Notes: a model not told the origin generated them from the letters alone. Positions 25,201-35,874 are shown, numbered from the stretch's first letter. The stretch: 64,000 bases of DNA from Fredinandcohnia humi (GCF_001439915.1 NZ_LMBW01000003.1:81363-145362); one strand, 5' to 3'. Made by a program: numbers and translations.

Positions 25201-26714
25201 AATGGTATACAAACTGGGAGATATGTATTGTAGATGACCGTAGTACAAATCCATCTACTATCGATTATTTAAAAAATGTCAAAAATGAACGCATCAAAGT
25301 GCATTTTCTAACGGAAAATCTAAATATCTCTGGTGCTTCAAATGAAGCACTTAAGATGACAACAGGGGATTATATATTGTTGATGGACAATGATGATGAA
25401 ATTACTCCTGATGCAATGTACGAGGTAGTAAAAGAAATTAACAACTCCGGGGCAGAATTTATATATTCTGATGAGGATAAATTTGAGCTTGATGGAAGTT
25501 TCTCATCACCTCATTTCAAACCAGATTACTCACCAGATTTGATTATAAGTCAAAATTATATGAGTCATATCGGGGTAATTAAGAAGTCATTAATTGAAAA
25601 AGTCGGTGGTTTTACAATTGGTCTTGAAGGAGCACAGGACCATGACCTATACTTAAGGGTTTTAGAACATACTAATCAAGTTATTCATATACCAAAGGTT
25701 CTATACCACTGGAGAAAAATACCTGGATCAACAGCAAGTGAGTTCAGCGATAAGTCCTATGCTCAAGAGGCAGGAAGAATATCTGTTGAAAATGCAATTA
25801 AAAGAAGAAATCTAAGAGCGAATGTTCTAAATGGTAAGTTTCCAGGAACTTTCAGAGTAAAATACGAAATTAAAGATAATCCATTAGTAAGTATTGTTAT
25901 TCCATTTAAAGACATGCCAGAGCTACTGACTCAATGTATAGAAAGTATACTCTCAAAATCAACATACAAGAATTATGAAATTATTGGTATTAGTAACAAT
26001 AGTGAACAAAAAGATACTTTTGAGGAGATGAAGAGACTAACTTCATTGGATCAAAGGATAAATTTTGTTGAATATAATGTGCCATTCAACTATTCAAAAA
26101 TAAATAATTATGCTGTAAATGAGTTTGCTAAAGGTGAGCATATTATCTTTTTGAATAATGATATCGAAATTCTTACTGGAGATTGGATAGAGAGTATGCT
26201 TGGATTTTCACAACGAGAAAACGTTGGTGCCGTAGGAGCGAAATTATACTTTCCAAATGATACTATTCAACATGCTGGTATAATCATTGGAATTGGTGGT
26301 GTGGCCGGGCACTCACATAAGTATTTTCCAAAGGACATTCCAGGTTATTTCTCTCGGCTTTTCCTTGACCAAAATTTAAGTGCTGTTACTGCGGCGTGTT
26401 TAATGGTGAAAAAATCAATATTCGATAAGGTTAACGGATTTAATGAAGAAGATTTAAAGGTTGCATTTAATGATGTTGATTTATGCTTAAGAATCAAAGA
26501 GTTAGGATATTACAATGTATTTACACCATATGCTGAAGCTTATCATCATGAATCCATTTCACGTGGACAAGAAGATAACCCTGAGAAAATAAAGAGATTT
26601 CAATCGGAAATTGATTATATGCAGAAAAGGCATTCGAGGATACTAGCTGAAGGCGACCCTTACTATAATATAAATTTAACATTAGAACATGAAGACTTTA
26701 GTTTAAAAGTATGA
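22275..26714 (+). CDS. Sulfotransferase / coiled-coil / double GT2 glycosyltransferase fusion
   Basis: A 1479-residue multidomain enzyme, TTG start after AGGAAGTGAG. Residues about 3-280 form a sulfotransferase-like P-loop domain: VLGMHRSGTSAFARSV is the 5'-phosphosulfate loop and VLAVRNPLETSKSLLKRN the 3'-phosphate motif of PAPS enzymes. A beta-rich part (about 300-415) is followed by a long coiled coil (about 420-670). Three repeats ending HYI-x-YG-x(2)-EGR-x-P (about 725-880) are of a type seen in large glycan synthases. Two family-2 glycosyltransferase domains follow, about 955-1200 (PKISVIMPVYNV, LLMDNDDEI) and 1205-1460 (PLVSIVIPFKDM, FLNNDIEIL). It could extend and sulfate a glycan. 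Substrates unknown. Confidence 0.88.
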   Translation: MNKKIIVVLGMHRSGTSAFARSVVELGANPGNNLMPETEDNPKGYWEDQDVVNLNEQILKSFNMSWHSLDNPIINRFETLLHLYEEKFIKNAIDILENNFTLSNTIVIKDPRISVLLPFWKNVFQRVGAEVKYVLAVRNPLETSKSLLKRNQMEMEQGIKLWTYYNFMLLKSVKEKVLISSFDSLLVNPIQELERIGHHIGLLKGKNDLKEFSGTFLEASLKHYNDEVETLSEYVGEKHVSVEMYEYLNAWSNEGVISTFELDSFVEKNLDKVTRFLGYDNNEYIDDYAQLFINTGEGYFEEKSYKQKLTSFTNVVEFDIEKEIPVVEFRFDPSKSGGIILINSISLEGDKGSVEYHIQSGNFQYQYKNLFIFQSEDPQFIIKPVDSVSKLKIEYSKSFVDFYTYAFLTTLKSNKYNEMQNLLIMKDQELSEKVTVIAAKNEEIKQKNQIVNAQETKINEKNQLLAENEKVINSKLEELNNIAQQLEVLTLEVKEKKEITKKYEEAIETNNKELHEMSFVLENKTKQIETLESQIQKNNETLKQQEEVIDTRSRELSDKDREINEKLQFISLKEKEIQDKIVALQEKEEIISYKNQEIEKHNQTIHSLLNEIQVKNEYINKKEENRIDLEQQVTTKNQEISSLNIQLHSTQSKINDFLDLLNRVEAQKVNLFFGSILRFLKMILKFFVHPISTIKLLDQKNLLKKSNLFNKSYYRYSNQDLILADIDLLEHFILHGWKEGRSPNPHFNMELHLQNHPAFLTEDKNPIISMIMNERDMYNKIRNSKLFIEQYYLANNEDVAAKKVDPVMHYIEYGFKEGRNPSKDFNTNFYLTAYKDIAEAGVNPLWHYIKYGQYEGRLPYEGFTRDLNPYETFVFNIKKLRQFKKNANINFRDVLKYINEKGYKELIRNVRFVITGSHGPLKRHTIQYTYEEPELDEKIKAELDTFKLMPKISVIMPVYNVEPKWLELAIKSVELQWYTNWEICIVDDRSTNPSTIDYLKNVKNERIKVHFLTENLNISGASNEALKMTTGDYILLMDNDDEITPDAMYEVVKEINNSGAEFIYSDEDKFELDGSFSSPHFKPDYSPDLIISQNYMSHIGVIKKSLIEKVGGFTIGLEGAQDHDLYLRVLEHTNQVIHIPKVLYHWRKIPGSTASEFSDKSYAQEAGRISVENAIKRRNLRANVLNGKFPGTFRVKYEIKDNPLVSIVIPFKDMPELLTQCIESILSKSTYKNYEIIGISNNSEQKDTFEEMKRLTSLDQRINFVEYNVPFNYSKINNYAVNEFAKGEHIIFLNNDIEILTGDWIESMLGFSQRENVGAVGAKLYFPNDTIQHAGIIIGIGGVAGHSHKYFPKDIPGYFSRLFLDQNLSAVTAACLMVKKSIFDKVNGFNEEDLKVAFNDVDLCLRIKELGYYNVFTPYAEAYHHESISRGQEDNPEKIKRFQSEIDYMQKRHSRILAEGDPYYNINLTLEHEDFSLKV

Positions 26715-26935
26715 AAAAGATAAGGGACACTTTGAATGAAACTAATAGTCATGCTTGAATGCTGAAAACTTAAAGTAGTGCTATCCAGTATTTTTAACAG
26801 TAACCCAAGACAAGCACAAGGAACGGGGATATTTATTCCCCTATCCACAATATTTTGAAGTTAGAAGAAAAAAATCAAAAGTATAAATTCTAATCAGCAA
26901 TAAAAGTTTAAATATAATTTTTGGGGTGACAACAT

Positions 26936-28387
26936 TTGACTAAAACTATATATATTCATATTGGTACTGAAAAAACGGGAACAAAATCGATACAAAACTT
27001 TTGTTGTACTAACAACGACTTCTTAAAGGAAAATAACCTATATTATCCTTTTAATAGAGATAAAAATTATATGCATAATATTACACATTGGCCTTTAGCT
27101 GCTGCTCTAGCCAAAAATAACCAATTTGTACCTGAAGAAAAGCTTCTTCCAGCTAAGGAACTATACGAAACTTTTATTCAGGATATAGAAAAAGTTCCCT
27201 ATGATAATATTTTAATATCTGCGGAACCATTTTCAGTTAATGTTACTGAAAAAAAGTCAATCATAAATTTAAAAAATTATCTTTCAGGATATAACGTAAA
27301 AATTATTGTTTATTTAAGAAGACAAGATAATTATTTTGTATCCCTCACTTCAACAAAAGTTAAAGGCGGAGTGTACTATCCAAATAATATGTTTTCAATC
27401 GATGAAGCTTTGATCGATAAAGAAAGGTATGATTATAACAAATTAATAGGTAAGTGGTCTGAAGTATTTGGAAAAGAAAACATTATTGTTAAACCATATG
27501 AAAGAAGATCCTTTAAAAATGAAAATATTATTGATGACTTTTTTGAGATTTTTGGGATAGATGTTTCAATGCTGTCTGCTATCAAGTCTGAACAAAATGT
27601 TTCACTTTCCCTTGATAGTTTATATTTTATGAATATTATTAATGGAAAATTTAATTTAGATGCAACAGAACGAACAAAGTTATTCTCCCTGTTAGAAAAA
27701 AGAAAAAGTGAATTTAGAATTAAAAATTTAATTTCTCCAATGGATCGGAAAGAGATTATTGATTACTATGAATCCAGCAACGCTAAGGTGGCTAAGAATT
27801 ATTTAAATAACAAGGACGGTATTTTGTTCAATGAACCTATGCCAGATGTTGAAACGCAATGGAATGAGTTTAAGGGGTTAATGCCTGAAACAGCATTTAG
27901 CATTTGTACTTACTTACTAGGCTACAGGTATGGACTTGATGCTGATGAAAAAACAATTAATTTCTTAACGGAAATTGTTGTTAAGCAATTTGTAAAGAAC
28001 CAAGATTCAATTTTTTATAATTTTAAAAATGAGACTATAGAAAAAGGAAATATGATTTCATGGTTTAAGAAAAAAGATACAAATTGGCACTTAATGTCGG
28101 TAGGTAATGACCCTTATTTTTTAATTCCAAACTTTAAAAATCAGGCAAAGAATTTAAGTGTTCAATTAGAAATAACGGTTCCAGAAGAAACAAGGTTCCA
28201 ATTGTTTTTTAGAAATATTAACTCAGGATTTAATGAAAGCAATTCGATAACAAAGCATTTAAGAAAGGGATATAACGAATTAAGATTTGAATTACAATCG
28301 GAAATGCCAATCTCAACTATAAGAGTAGACCCTGGAACTGTTGAAGGTGAATACATTATTCACAAGTTAGAAATTGAAGGGAAGTAA
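26936..28387 (+). CDS. Sulfotransferase-like protein
   Basis: A 483-residue P-loop protein, TTG start after GGGGTG. IYIHIGTEKTGTKSIQ is the 5'-phosphosulfate-binding loop and KIIVYLRRQDNYFVS the 3'-phosphate-binding segment of the PAPS sulfotransferase superfamily. The last 90 residues form a beta-rich domain (STIRVDPGTVEGEYIIHKLEIEG) with a signature like that after the sulfotransferase domain of the preceding protein (FRFDPSKSGGIILINSISLEG), so the two proteins share an accessory module. With sat and cysC in the same locus, transfer of sulfate to a polysaccharide is the natural reading. A role as a different P-loop transferase is not excluded. Confidence 0.8.
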   Translation: MTKTIYIHIGTEKTGTKSIQNFCCTNNDFLKENNLYYPFNRDKNYMHNITHWPLAAALAKNNQFVPEEKLLPAKELYETFIQDIEKVPYDNILISAEPFSVNVTEKKSIINLKNYLSGYNVKIIVYLRRQDNYFVSLTSTKVKGGVYYPNNMFSIDEALIDKERYDYNKLIGKWSEVFGKENIIVKPYERRSFKNENIIDDFFEIFGIDVSMLSAIKSEQNVSLSLDSLYFMNIINGKFNLDATERTKLFSLLEKRKSEFRIKNLISPMDRKEIIDYYESSNAKVAKNYLNNKDGILFNEPMPDVETQWNEFKGLMPETAFSICTYLLGYRYGLDADEKTINFLTEIVVKQFVKNQDSIFYNFKNETIEKGNMISWFKKKDTNWHLMSVGNDPYFLIPNFKNQAKNLSVQLEITVPEETRFQLFFRNINSGFNESNSITKHLRKGYNELRFELQSEMPISTIRVDPGTVEGEYIIHKLEIEGK

Positions 28388-28467
28388 TTTATACTTGCAC
28401 GCTATGGTCATTTAATAAAAATTTTATTAAGTATGTTTAATCAATATACGAGAAGGTAGCAGTGTTT

Positions 28468-29478
28468 ATGTATCAAATACATAATAATAACATATTAAGG
28501 TTGCTATCGAATTATGAAGAACAGGAGCATCAGATAGATATCCTACTATCCACTTATAATGGAGAAGAATATTTACCTGAGTTACTTCATTCAATAGCAA
28601 CCCAGAGCTTTAAAAACTGGCGTTTGATTATACGGGATGACGGTTCTATGGATACCACCATTGATATTATCCATGACTATGTATCACAATATCATGAAAA
28701 AATAATCTTTATTAATGAACATGGGCATCAATTAGGTCCAAGCCAAAGCTTTGCAGCACTTTTAAGATATTCAACCGCTAGTTATATTATGTTTTGTGAT
28801 CAGGATGATGTTTGGTTAGAAAACAAAGTTGAGATAACCTTTAATAAGATGAGATCTCTTGAAAAAGAATACCCGAATCAACCATTATTAGTACATACAA
28901 ATCTAATGGTTGTAGATAAAAATCTACATATTATTTCAGATTCATTTTGGAAGTATCAAATGCTTAATCCAGAATTCTCGTGTTTACGGACACTACTTTT
29001 ACAAAATATTGTTACGGGTTGTACAATGATGTTGAATAAACGATTAAAGGAAAAAGCTCTGCCTATACCGCAACAAGCCATTATGCATGACTGGTGGTTT
29101 GCTTTAGCGGCAAGTGTTTACGGCCATATTTCACATATAGAAGAAGCACCAATTTTATATCGTCAGCATGGTGATAATAATGTCGGGGCAAAAAAATATC
29201 TTCATAAAATGTTACTTAGTAGTTATGAAGGTGCAAAACAGTCAATTGAGGCTACTATCAAACAAGGGCAATGGTTTTATGAAAGATACAAAACAGAATT
29301 ATCCGATGAAAATCAACTTATACTTACACGTTTTATAGAACTTTTACAAAAAAATAAAATCGCTAGACTACTAGACATTTTTCAAATGCGATTTCGAAAA
29401 CACGGCATTCTTAGAAACATCGGCTTTTTTGTTTCCATGTTTTTAATAAAAAAATCTGACATGAAAAGGAAATTGTGA
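28468..29478 (+). CDS. GT2 glycosyltransferase, rhamnosyltransferase-like
   Basis: A 336-residue family-2 glycosyltransferase with DILLSTYNGEEYLPELLHSI at the N-terminus and the DQDDVW metal-binding motif at about 110, the form common in rhamnosyl- and other dTDP-sugar transferases. HDWWFAL and YRQHGDN near 215-240 are also typical. ATG 28468 is preferred over GTG 28462 because AGAAGGT is ten bases before it. It directly precedes the dTDP-rhamnose genes, which fits L-rhamnose as donor sugar; this is inferred. Confidence 0.82.
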   Translation: MYQIHNNNILRLLSNYEEQEHQIDILLSTYNGEEYLPELLHSIATQSFKNWRLIIRDDGSMDTTIDIIHDYVSQYHEKIIFINEHGHQLGPSQSFAALLRYSTASYIMFCDQDDVWLENKVEITFNKMRSLEKEYPNQPLLVHTNLMVVDKNLHIISDSFWKYQMLNPEFSCLRTLLLQNIVTGCTMMLNKRLKEKALPIPQQAIMHDWWFALAASVYGHISHIEEAPILYRQHGDNNVGAKKYLHKMLLSSYEGAKQSIEATIKQGQWFYERYKTELSDENQLILTRFIELLQKNKIARLLDIFQMRFRKHGILRNIGFFVSMFLIKKSDMKRKL

Positions 29479-29539
29479 TTTCTAGGTAAGAGGAAATTAT
29501 AAAAATGAACTATATTTTAAATTAAGAGGGGGACTTCAT

Positions 29540-30427
29540 ATGAAAGGCATCATCTTAGCAGGGGGAAGCGGGACAAGATTATATCCTCTTACAAGAGCTG
29601 TTTCCAAACAACTCCTTCCCGTTTACGATAAACCAATGATCTATTACCCACTATCTGTATTAATGTTAGCTGGTATTCGCGATATCTTAATCATTTCTAC
29701 ACCTCAGGATACTCCACGATTCAAGGAACTTCTAGGTGACGGATCAGAGCTTGGTATTAATTTGTCATATGCAGTTCAGCCATCTCCAGATGGACTAGCT
29801 CAGGCTTTTATTATCGGTGAAGACTTTATTGGTGATGATAACGTAGCCTTAATCCTTGGTGACAACATTTTTTATGGTCATGGAATGAGCAAGTTGCTTG
29901 AAAGTGCAGTTGAACGAAAAACAGGAGCAACTGTTTTTGGTTATTATGTCAATGACCCTGAGCGATTTGGTGTAGTTGATTTTGATGAGACTGGAAGGGT
30001 CATATCAATTGAAGAGAAACCAGTTGAACCACAATCTAATTATGCTGTAACTGGTTTGTATTTTTATGACAATCGCGTTGTAAATATCGCGAAAAGTATT
30101 AGTCCATCGGCACGGGGGGAATTGGAAATTACTGATGTTAACAAGATTTATCTAGAATCAGGAGAATTACATGTTGAATTACTTGGTCGTGGATTTGCTT
30201 GGCTAGATTCAGGAACTCATGAGTCAATCCTTGAAGCATCTCATTTTATCGAGACAATCGAAAAAAGACAAAGCCTTAAAGTTGCATGTCTTGAAGAGAT
30301 CTCATATTTAAAGGGTTATATCTCGAAGGAGCAGTTGCTTACATTGGCAGAGCCTTTGAAGAAAAATGAATATGGGAAATATTTAATTAAACTTGCTAAC
30401 AGTTCAAATAAAAAGCCATCATTCTAA
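29540..30427 (+). CDS. rfbA: Glucose-1-phosphate thymidylyltransferase
   Basis: Makes dTDP-glucose from glucose-1-phosphate and dTTP, the first step to dTDP-L-rhamnose. The 295-residue length, [20 protein letters not shown] nucleotide loop at residue 8 and the [10 protein letters not shown] motif near 110 are standard. ATG 29540 follows AGAGGGGGA. First of four tightly packed rml genes in the order A-C-B-D. Confidence 0.96.
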   Translation: MKGIILAGGSGTRLYPLTRAVSKQLLPVYDKPMIYYPLSVLMLAGIRDILIISTPQDTPRFKELLGDGSELGINLSYAVQPSPDGLAQAFIIGEDFIGDDNVALILGDNIFYGHGMSKLLESAVERKTGATVFGYYVNDPERFGVVDFDETGRVISIEEKPVEPQSNYAVTGLYFYDNRVVNIAKSISPSARGELEITDVNKIYLESGELHVELLGRGFAWLDSGTHESILEASHFIETIEKRQSLKVACLEEISYLKGYISKEQLLTLAEPLKKNEYGKYLIKLANSSNKKPSF

Positions 30428-30441
30428 ATCGAGGTGTTAAC

Positions 30442-30993
30442 ATGAAGTTTACAGAAACGAAACTACCAGGAGTATACTTACTAGAACCAAAAGTCTTTGG
30501 TGATAACCGTGGTTTTTTTATGGAAACCTATAATGAACAGGTATTTGAAAAGATGGGGCTTAGATTTGATTTTATCCAGGATAATCATTCCTTGTCAGTA
30601 CCAACTGGTACGTTGAGGGGCCTACATTACCAATTAGCGCCTAAAGCACAGACGAAGCTTGTGCGTTGTTTAAGAGGTGCAATCTATGATGTAGCAGTGG
30701 ATATACGTAAAGGCTCACCTACATATGGTCAATGGGTTGGCTATATCCTTAGTGAACAAAACAAAAGACAGCTTTTAGTTCCTAAAGGGTTTGCTCATGG
30801 ATTTTGTACGTTAGTTGATCATACCGAAGTTGCGTACAAAGTTGACGAATATTATTCACCAGAGAATGATCGAGGAATTTTATGGAAAGATCGAGATTTA
30901 GGAATTGAATGGTCTACAACAGAACCTATTCTTTCCGAAAAAGACAAACACCATCCTACATTAAAAGAAGCAGACAACAACTTTGAATTTTAG
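30442..30993 (+). CDS. rfbC: dTDP-4-dehydrorhamnose 3,5-epimerase
   Basis: Epimerises dTDP-4-keto-6-deoxyglucose at C3 and C5. A 183-residue cupin with FFMETYNEQVF, the catalytic His in RGLHYQ near residue 62 and the KGFAHGFCTL and YSPENDRGI segments of the family. It starts 15 bases after rfbA with GAGGTG upstream. Confidence 0.95.
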   Translation: MKFTETKLPGVYLLEPKVFGDNRGFFMETYNEQVFEKMGLRFDFIQDNHSLSVPTGTLRGLHYQLAPKAQTKLVRCLRGAIYDVAVDIRKGSPTYGQWVGYILSEQNKRQLLVPKGFAHGFCTLVDHTEVAYKVDEYYSPENDRGILWKDRDLGIEWSTTEPILSEKDKHHPTLKEADNNFEF

Positions 30994-31008
30994 GAGGCAA
31001 CAAATTAT

Positions 31009-32028
31009 ATGAAATTATTAGTAACTGGTGGAGCAGGTTTTATTGGAAGTAACTTCGTTAGGTACATGGTCAATAAGTATCCTAACTACCATATCTTTAA
31101 CTTGGATGCATTAACATATGCTGGTAATTTAGAAAATTTAACTGATATTGAGGCAAACAATAATTATACTTTTGTAAAAGGTGATATCGCTGACAGAACG
31201 TTCATTAACGATTTGTTTAAAAAAGAAAACTTTGATTATGTTTTAAATTTTGCAGCAGAGTCTCATGTAGACCGGAGTATTACCAATCCTGATATTTTTA
31301 TTAAAACAAATATTGAAGGAACCCAAGTATTACTCGATGCTTCAAAAAGCATAAATGTAAAAAAATATTTACAGGTGTCAACTGACGAAGTATATGGAAC
31401 ATTAGGCGAGACAGGATACTTTACAGAAGAAACTCCTTTGGCTCCTAATAGTCCTTATAGTGCAAGTAAGGCAGGAGCAGATTTGCTAGTTCGTGCGTAC
31501 CATGAAACATATGGGCTACCAGTAAATCTAACTCGTTGTTCAAACAACTATGGACCATATCATTTTCCAGAAAAATTGATTCCACTTATGATTATTAATG
31601 CATTACACGATAAGCCTCTCCCTGTATATGGAGATGGTTTAAACGTAAGGGATTGGCTCTATGTTGAAGACCATTGTCAGGCAATTGATCTCGTCCTTCA
31701 TAAAGGAAAAAATGGTGAGGTCTATAATGTTGGTGGTAACAATGAACGTACAAATATTGAAATTGTTAAAACTATTTTAAAAGCATTGGACAAGCCTGAA
31801 TCCTTAATCAAATTTGTAGAAGATCGTTTAGGACATGACCGCCGTTACGCAATAGACGCTAGTAAGATTAAAAATGAACTAGGTTGGGAGCCTAAATATA
31901 ATTTTGATACCGGTATTACCCACACAATTGATTGGTATTTAACAAATAACGATTGGTGGGAACACATCATTTCTGGTGATTATCAAAACTACTACAATAA
32001 GCAGTATTCAGAAAGATTAGGGGAATAA
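31009..32028 (+). CDS. rfbB: dTDP-glucose 4,6-dehydratase
   Basis: Converts dTDP-glucose to dTDP-4-keto-6-deoxyglucose using tightly bound NAD. An extended SDR of 339 residues: GGAGFIGSNFVRY at the N-terminus, STDEVYG near 125 and YSASKAGAD (YxxxK) near 155. AGGAGG precedes the start. Third gene of the rml set. Confidence 0.96.
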   Translation: MKLLVTGGAGFIGSNFVRYMVNKYPNYHIFNLDALTYAGNLENLTDIEANNNYTFVKGDIADRTFINDLFKKENFDYVLNFAAESHVDRSITNPDIFIKTNIEGTQVLLDASKSINVKKYLQVSTDEVYGTLGETGYFTEETPLAPNSPYSASKAGADLLVRAYHETYGLPVNLTRCSNNYGPYHFPEKLIPLMIINALHDKPLPVYGDGLNVRDWLYVEDHCQAIDLVLHKGKNGEVYNVGGNNERTNIEIVKTILKALDKPESLIKFVEDRLGHDRRYAIDASKIKNELGWEPKYNFDTGITHTIDWYLTNNDWWEHIISGDYQNYYNKQYSERLGE

Positions 32029-32031
32029 GAA

Positions 32032-32877
32032 ATGAAGGTTCTTGTTACTGGAGCAAAGGGGCAATTAGGTGTTGATCTTGTAAAGGCAATGTCTAGAACC
32101 TCATGGAATGTATATGCTTTTGGAAAAGATGAATTAGATATTACGAACCAGGAGTTAGTGAATGAAAAGGTTGAAGAGATAAGGCCTGATGTAATCATCC
32201 ATTCTGCTGCATATACAAAAGTGGACCAGGCAGAAACAGATGTAGAACAAGCTTTTCTTGTTAATGCGGTTGGAACAAGAAACTTAGCTGTTGCAGCAGA
32301 AAAGGTACAGGCAAAAATATGTTATATCAGCACAGATTATGTATTTAATGGTCAAGCAGACTCACCTTACTTGGAACATCAACAAACAAATCCATTAGGT
32401 GTTTACGGCAAATCGAAGTACGCTGGGGAAGAATTGACAAAAACACTTTCAACAAAATATTTCATTGTCCGGACTGCATGGGTTTATGGTGCACATGGAC
32501 AAAACTTTGTTAAGACTATGTTAAAGTTAGCGAAGGAAAAAGATGAGCTAGGAGTTGTACATGACCAGGTTGGTTCACCAACTTATACCGTTGATTTAGC
32601 CAATTTTATTATTGAGCTTATTCAATCAGAAAAATACGGAATCTATCATGGAACTAACTCAGAAAGTTGTTCATGGTTTGAATTCGCTAAGGCAATATTT
32701 GAGGAGTCAAACATAAGCATTAAAGTTAATCCACTGACTACTGCTGATTTCCCGAGGCCAGCATCTAGGCCAGATTATTCTGTTCTAGGTAATTTATCCC
32801 TAAGAATAAACGGATTTCAACCCTTACGCCCGTGGAGAGAAGCTTTAAAAAGCTTTTTAAAGGAAATCAATTCTTAA
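32032..32877 (+). CDS. rfbD: dTDP-4-dehydrorhamnose reductase
   Basis: Final NAD(P)H-dependent reduction giving dTDP-L-rhamnose. A 281-residue SDR with [18 protein letters not shown] near 103 and the catalytic YGKSKYAGE near 128. It starts three bases after the rfbB stop, so translation is coupled. Confidence 0.95.
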   Translation: MKVLVTGAKGQLGVDLVKAMSRTSWNVYAFGKDELDITNQELVNEKVEEIRPDVIIHSAAYTKVDQAETDVEQAFLVNAVGTRNLAVAAEKVQAKICYISTDYVFNGQADSPYLEHQQTNPLGVYGKSKYAGEELTKTLSTKYFIVRTAWVYGAHGQNFVKTMLKLAKEKDELGVVHDQVGSPTYTVDLANFIIELIQSEKYGIYHGTNSESCSWFEFAKAIFEESNISIKVNPLTTADFPRPASRPDYSVLGNLSLRINGFQPLRPWREALKSFLKEINS

Positions 32878-32893
32878 ACTGGAGGGTGATTAC

Positions 32894-34081
32894 ATGACAA
32901 CAATCACATTAAATAAAACACAAACGATCCCACCACATGGTGGCGTCTTAATTAACAGAGAAGTAAAAGGAAAAGAAAAAGAAGATTTATTGGCAAAGGC
33001 AGAAAACCTACCTTCTCTTCAACTCACCGCTTGGAGTATTTCTGACCTAGAACTAATTGGAATTGGTGGATTTAGCCCACTAACAGGTTTTATGGGGAAA
33101 ACGGACTACGAACGTGTTGTAAAAGAAATGCGACTTGCGAATAACTTAGTATGGAGTATTCCAATTACATTACCGGTTACTCAAGAAGAAGCAGATACGC
33201 TTGAAATCGGTCAAGAGATAGCTTTAAAAGGTGAAGACAATGTAATATATGGACTTCTCAAGTTAGAGGAAAAATACAGCTATGATAAAGAACTTGAAGC
33301 AAAAAATGTGTATGGAACAACTGAAAATGCACATCCTGGCGTTAAAAAGCTATATGAAAAAGGCGATATTTATTTAGCTGGTGCAATTCAGTTATTAAAT
33401 CGTCCTGATCATGGACAGTTTGTAGAGTTCTATAAGGATCCTTCTGAGACACGCCAGATGTTTATGGATATTGGTTGGAAAACAGTTGTTGGGTTCCAAA
33501 CGAGAAACCCAGTACACCGAGCACATGAATATATTCAAAAATCAGCTCTTGAAATTGTTGATGGATTATTGCTAAACCCACTTGTTGGTGAAACAAAAAG
33601 TGATGATATATCTGCTGAAATTCGAATGGAAAGCTATCAAGTAATCCTTAAAAATTATTATCCCGAAGACCGTTCACGACTAGTTATTTATCCGGCAGCG
33701 ATGAGATATGCGGGCCCAAGAGAGGCTGTGTTACATGCACTAGTTCGTAAAAATTATGGATGTACCCACTTTATTGTGGGACGTGATCATGCTGGTGTAG
33801 GTGACTATTATGGAACATACGAAGCCCAAGAAATGTTTGATAATTTTACTCATGATGAGATCGGAATTATGATTCTAAAATTTGAACATGCGTTCTTCTG
33901 CAAAAAATGTGGCAATATGGGCACAGCTAAAACATGTCCACATGGAAAAGAGGAGCACGTACATTTAAGTGGAACCAAAGTGAGAGAAATGTTACGAAAT
34001 GGTCAAAAACCACCAGCAGAATTCTCGCGTCCGGAGGTAGCCGAGGTATTAATTAAGGGTATGAAAGATTCAGCGGAATAA
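32894..34081 (+). CDS. sat: Sulfate adenylyltransferase (ATP sulfurylase)
   Basis: Forms adenylylsulfate (APS) from ATP and sulfate. The 395-residue product has the homodimeric-type motifs [12 protein letters not shown] (about 205) and [12 protein letters not shown] (about 300), and a zinc-ribbon-like [13 protein letters not shown] near 340. GGAGGGTGAT precedes the ATG. It begins 16 bases after rfbD, in the middle of the polysaccharide operon rather than in a cysH-type assimilation operon. No APS/PAPS reductase or sulfite reductase is nearby, so the APS is probably meant for PAPS and sulfation. Confidence 0.95.
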   Translation: MTTITLNKTQTIPPHGGVLINREVKGKEKEDLLAKAENLPSLQLTAWSISDLELIGIGGFSPLTGFMGKTDYERVVKEMRLANNLVWSIPITLPVTQEEADTLEIGQEIALKGEDNVIYGLLKLEEKYSYDKELEAKNVYGTTENAHPGVKKLYEKGDIYLAGAIQLLNRPDHGQFVEFYKDPSETRQMFMDIGWKTVVGFQTRNPVHRAHEYIQKSALEIVDGLLLNPLVGETKSDDISAEIRMESYQVILKNYYPEDRSRLVIYPAAMRYAGPREAVLHALVRKNYGCTHFIVGRDHAGVGDYYGTYEAQEMFDNFTHDEIGIMILKFEHAFFCKKCGNMGTAKTCPHGKEEHVHLSGTKVREMLRNGQKPPAEFSRPEVAEVLIKGMKDSAE

Positions 34082-34095
34082 AGGACTGGATTAAT

Positions 34096-35874
34096 ATGAC
34101 ATTTGAGATTGCTTTTGTACTTATCGTCTTACTACTAATGATGGTTGGGCTTATTTTTGAAATAGCCCGACCTGATTTTATTCTATTTTTAACACTAACG
34201 GTCTTTCTTCTATCAGGAATTATTACTACTGAAGAAGCATTAAGAGGATTTTCTAACGAAGGCATGATTACAATTGCACTACTTTTTATAATTGCAGGAG
34301 CTATACAAAAAAGTGGCATTGCAGACCGTATAGTTACAAAACTATTGGGAAATGGAAAATCAGACCGATTAACCTTACTGAAAGTATTATTTCCAATTGC
34401 AGGTTTTTCAGGTTTTCTAAATAACACACCAATTGTTGTTACACTTACTCCCATTTTTAAAAAGTGGTGTACTGACCATGGAATATCTCCCTCGAAGTTT
34501 TTAATTCCATTGTCATATGCTACAGTTTTAGGTGGTACCATGACCCTTATAGGTACATCGACCAATTTAGTAGTCCATGGCATGTTACTTGAGAGCGGTC
34601 AAGAAGGATTTTCATTCTTTCAGTTAGGGGTTGTAGGTGTTCCTGCAACAATTATTGGTATTCTATATATTGTCACAATCGGATATCGGATACTTCCAAA
34701 TCACAAGGTGATGACAGAAACAGTAAAAGAACATAGTAGAGAGTACTTAGCCGAACTTATCGTAGAACCAAATTTTTCGCATATTGGCAATACAATCAAA
34801 GAAGCGGGTTTGAGGTCGTTAAAAGGACTTTTTTTAATTGAGATTATCCGAGATAACGACCGCATCTATCCAGTAAAGTCCACAACTAAGTTAAAAAGTG
34901 GTGACAGGTTGGTTTTTACTGGATTAATATCTACAATTGCGGAACTTCAACATAAAAAGGGACTACGATTAGAAACTGGGTCAGAGATGACTTTGGACAC
35001 ATTAAAAAATGGAGCTGCTCAACTTGTCGAGGCGGTTGTTTCTAATAACTCAACATTAATAAACAAAAAAATAAAACATACAAATTTTAGAAGTAAGTTT
35101 GATTCCGGGGTTATTGCAGTTCACCGCAATAGTGAAAGGGTAAAAAGTAAAATTGGGGATATTACCCTAAAAGCAGGTGACACCCTATTATTGCTATGTG
35201 GAGCAGATTTTCCTAAAAAAATAGAATCTACTTCAGACTTTTATGTGACTACACAATTAGATACCCCGCCAATCTTGGAAAATCAGAAAAAAGGTTGGCT
35301 ATCCTTGTTTTCTTTGCTGTTTATGGTTTTACTGGTTACGTTAAATATTATTTCGATGCTAAAAGCAATGGCCCTTGTTGTTGTATTTTTGATCATTGCA
35401 AAGGTGATTACAGCCGAAGAAATTAAAAGGTCAATACAATTTAATGTATTATTACTTGTCGCAAGTGCTTTTGGAGTAGGAATTGCGATGTTAGAGAGTG
35501 GGACAGCCACTTGGATTGCAAAGGGTTTAGTAAATATTGGTGAGCCTTTGGGAGTAATAGCGGTACTAACAAGTATTTATTTGGTAACTAACCTGTTTAC
35601 GGAAATCATAACCAATAGTGCTGCTGCTGTTATTATGTTTCCTATTGGTATGGAAGTCGCTAATCAAATGAGTGTTGACCCGATTTCCTTTGTTGTTGCC
35701 ATCACGATTGCGGCATCTGCAGGATTTTCAACACCTATTGGATATCAAACTAATTTAATCGTATATGGACCAGGCGGCTATAAATTTTCGGATTATTTAA
35801 AAGTAGGTATTCCATTAAATATACTGATTATGATTGTTACAATAATAATAGTTAACCTTGTTTGGATTAATTAA
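34096..35874 (+). CDS. SLC13/DASS-family permease with TrkA-C domains, probable sulfate transporter
   Basis: A 592-residue inner-membrane transporter with about eleven helices, split by a cytoplasmic part (about 210-385) that contains two TrkA-C (RCK-C) folds ([28 protein letters not shown]). The helical hairpins [31 protein letters not shown] and [12 protein letters not shown] are family landmarks. It lies 14 bases after sat and 16 before cysC, which makes sulfate the likely substrate; other anions are possible by family. Part of the same operon. Confidence 0.87.
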   Translation: MTFEIAFVLIVLLLMMVGLIFEIARPDFILFLTLTVFLLSGIITTEEALRGFSNEGMITIALLFIIAGAIQKSGIADRIVTKLLGNGKSDRLTLLKVLFPIAGFSGFLNNTPIVVTLTPIFKKWCTDHGISPSKFLIPLSYATVLGGTMTLIGTSTNLVVHGMLLESGQEGFSFFQLGVVGVPATIIGILYIVTIGYRILPNHKVMTETVKEHSREYLAELIVEPNFSHIGNTIKEAGLRSLKGLFLIEIIRDNDRIYPVKSTTKLKSGDRLVFTGLISTIAELQHKKGLRLETGSEMTLDTLKNGAAQLVEAVVSNNSTLINKKIKHTNFRSKFDSGVIAVHRNSERVKSKIGDITLKAGDTLLLLCGADFPKKIESTSDFYVTTQLDTPPILENQKKGWLSLFSLLFMVLLVTLNIISMLKAMALVVVFLIIAKVITAEEIKRSIQFNVLLLVASAFGVGIAMLESGTATWIAKGLVNIGEPLGVIAVLTSIYLVTNLFTEIITNSAAAVIMFPIGMEVANQMSVDPISFVVAITIAASAGFSTPIGYQTNLIVYGPGGYKFSDYLKVGIPLNILIMIVTIIIVNLVWIN

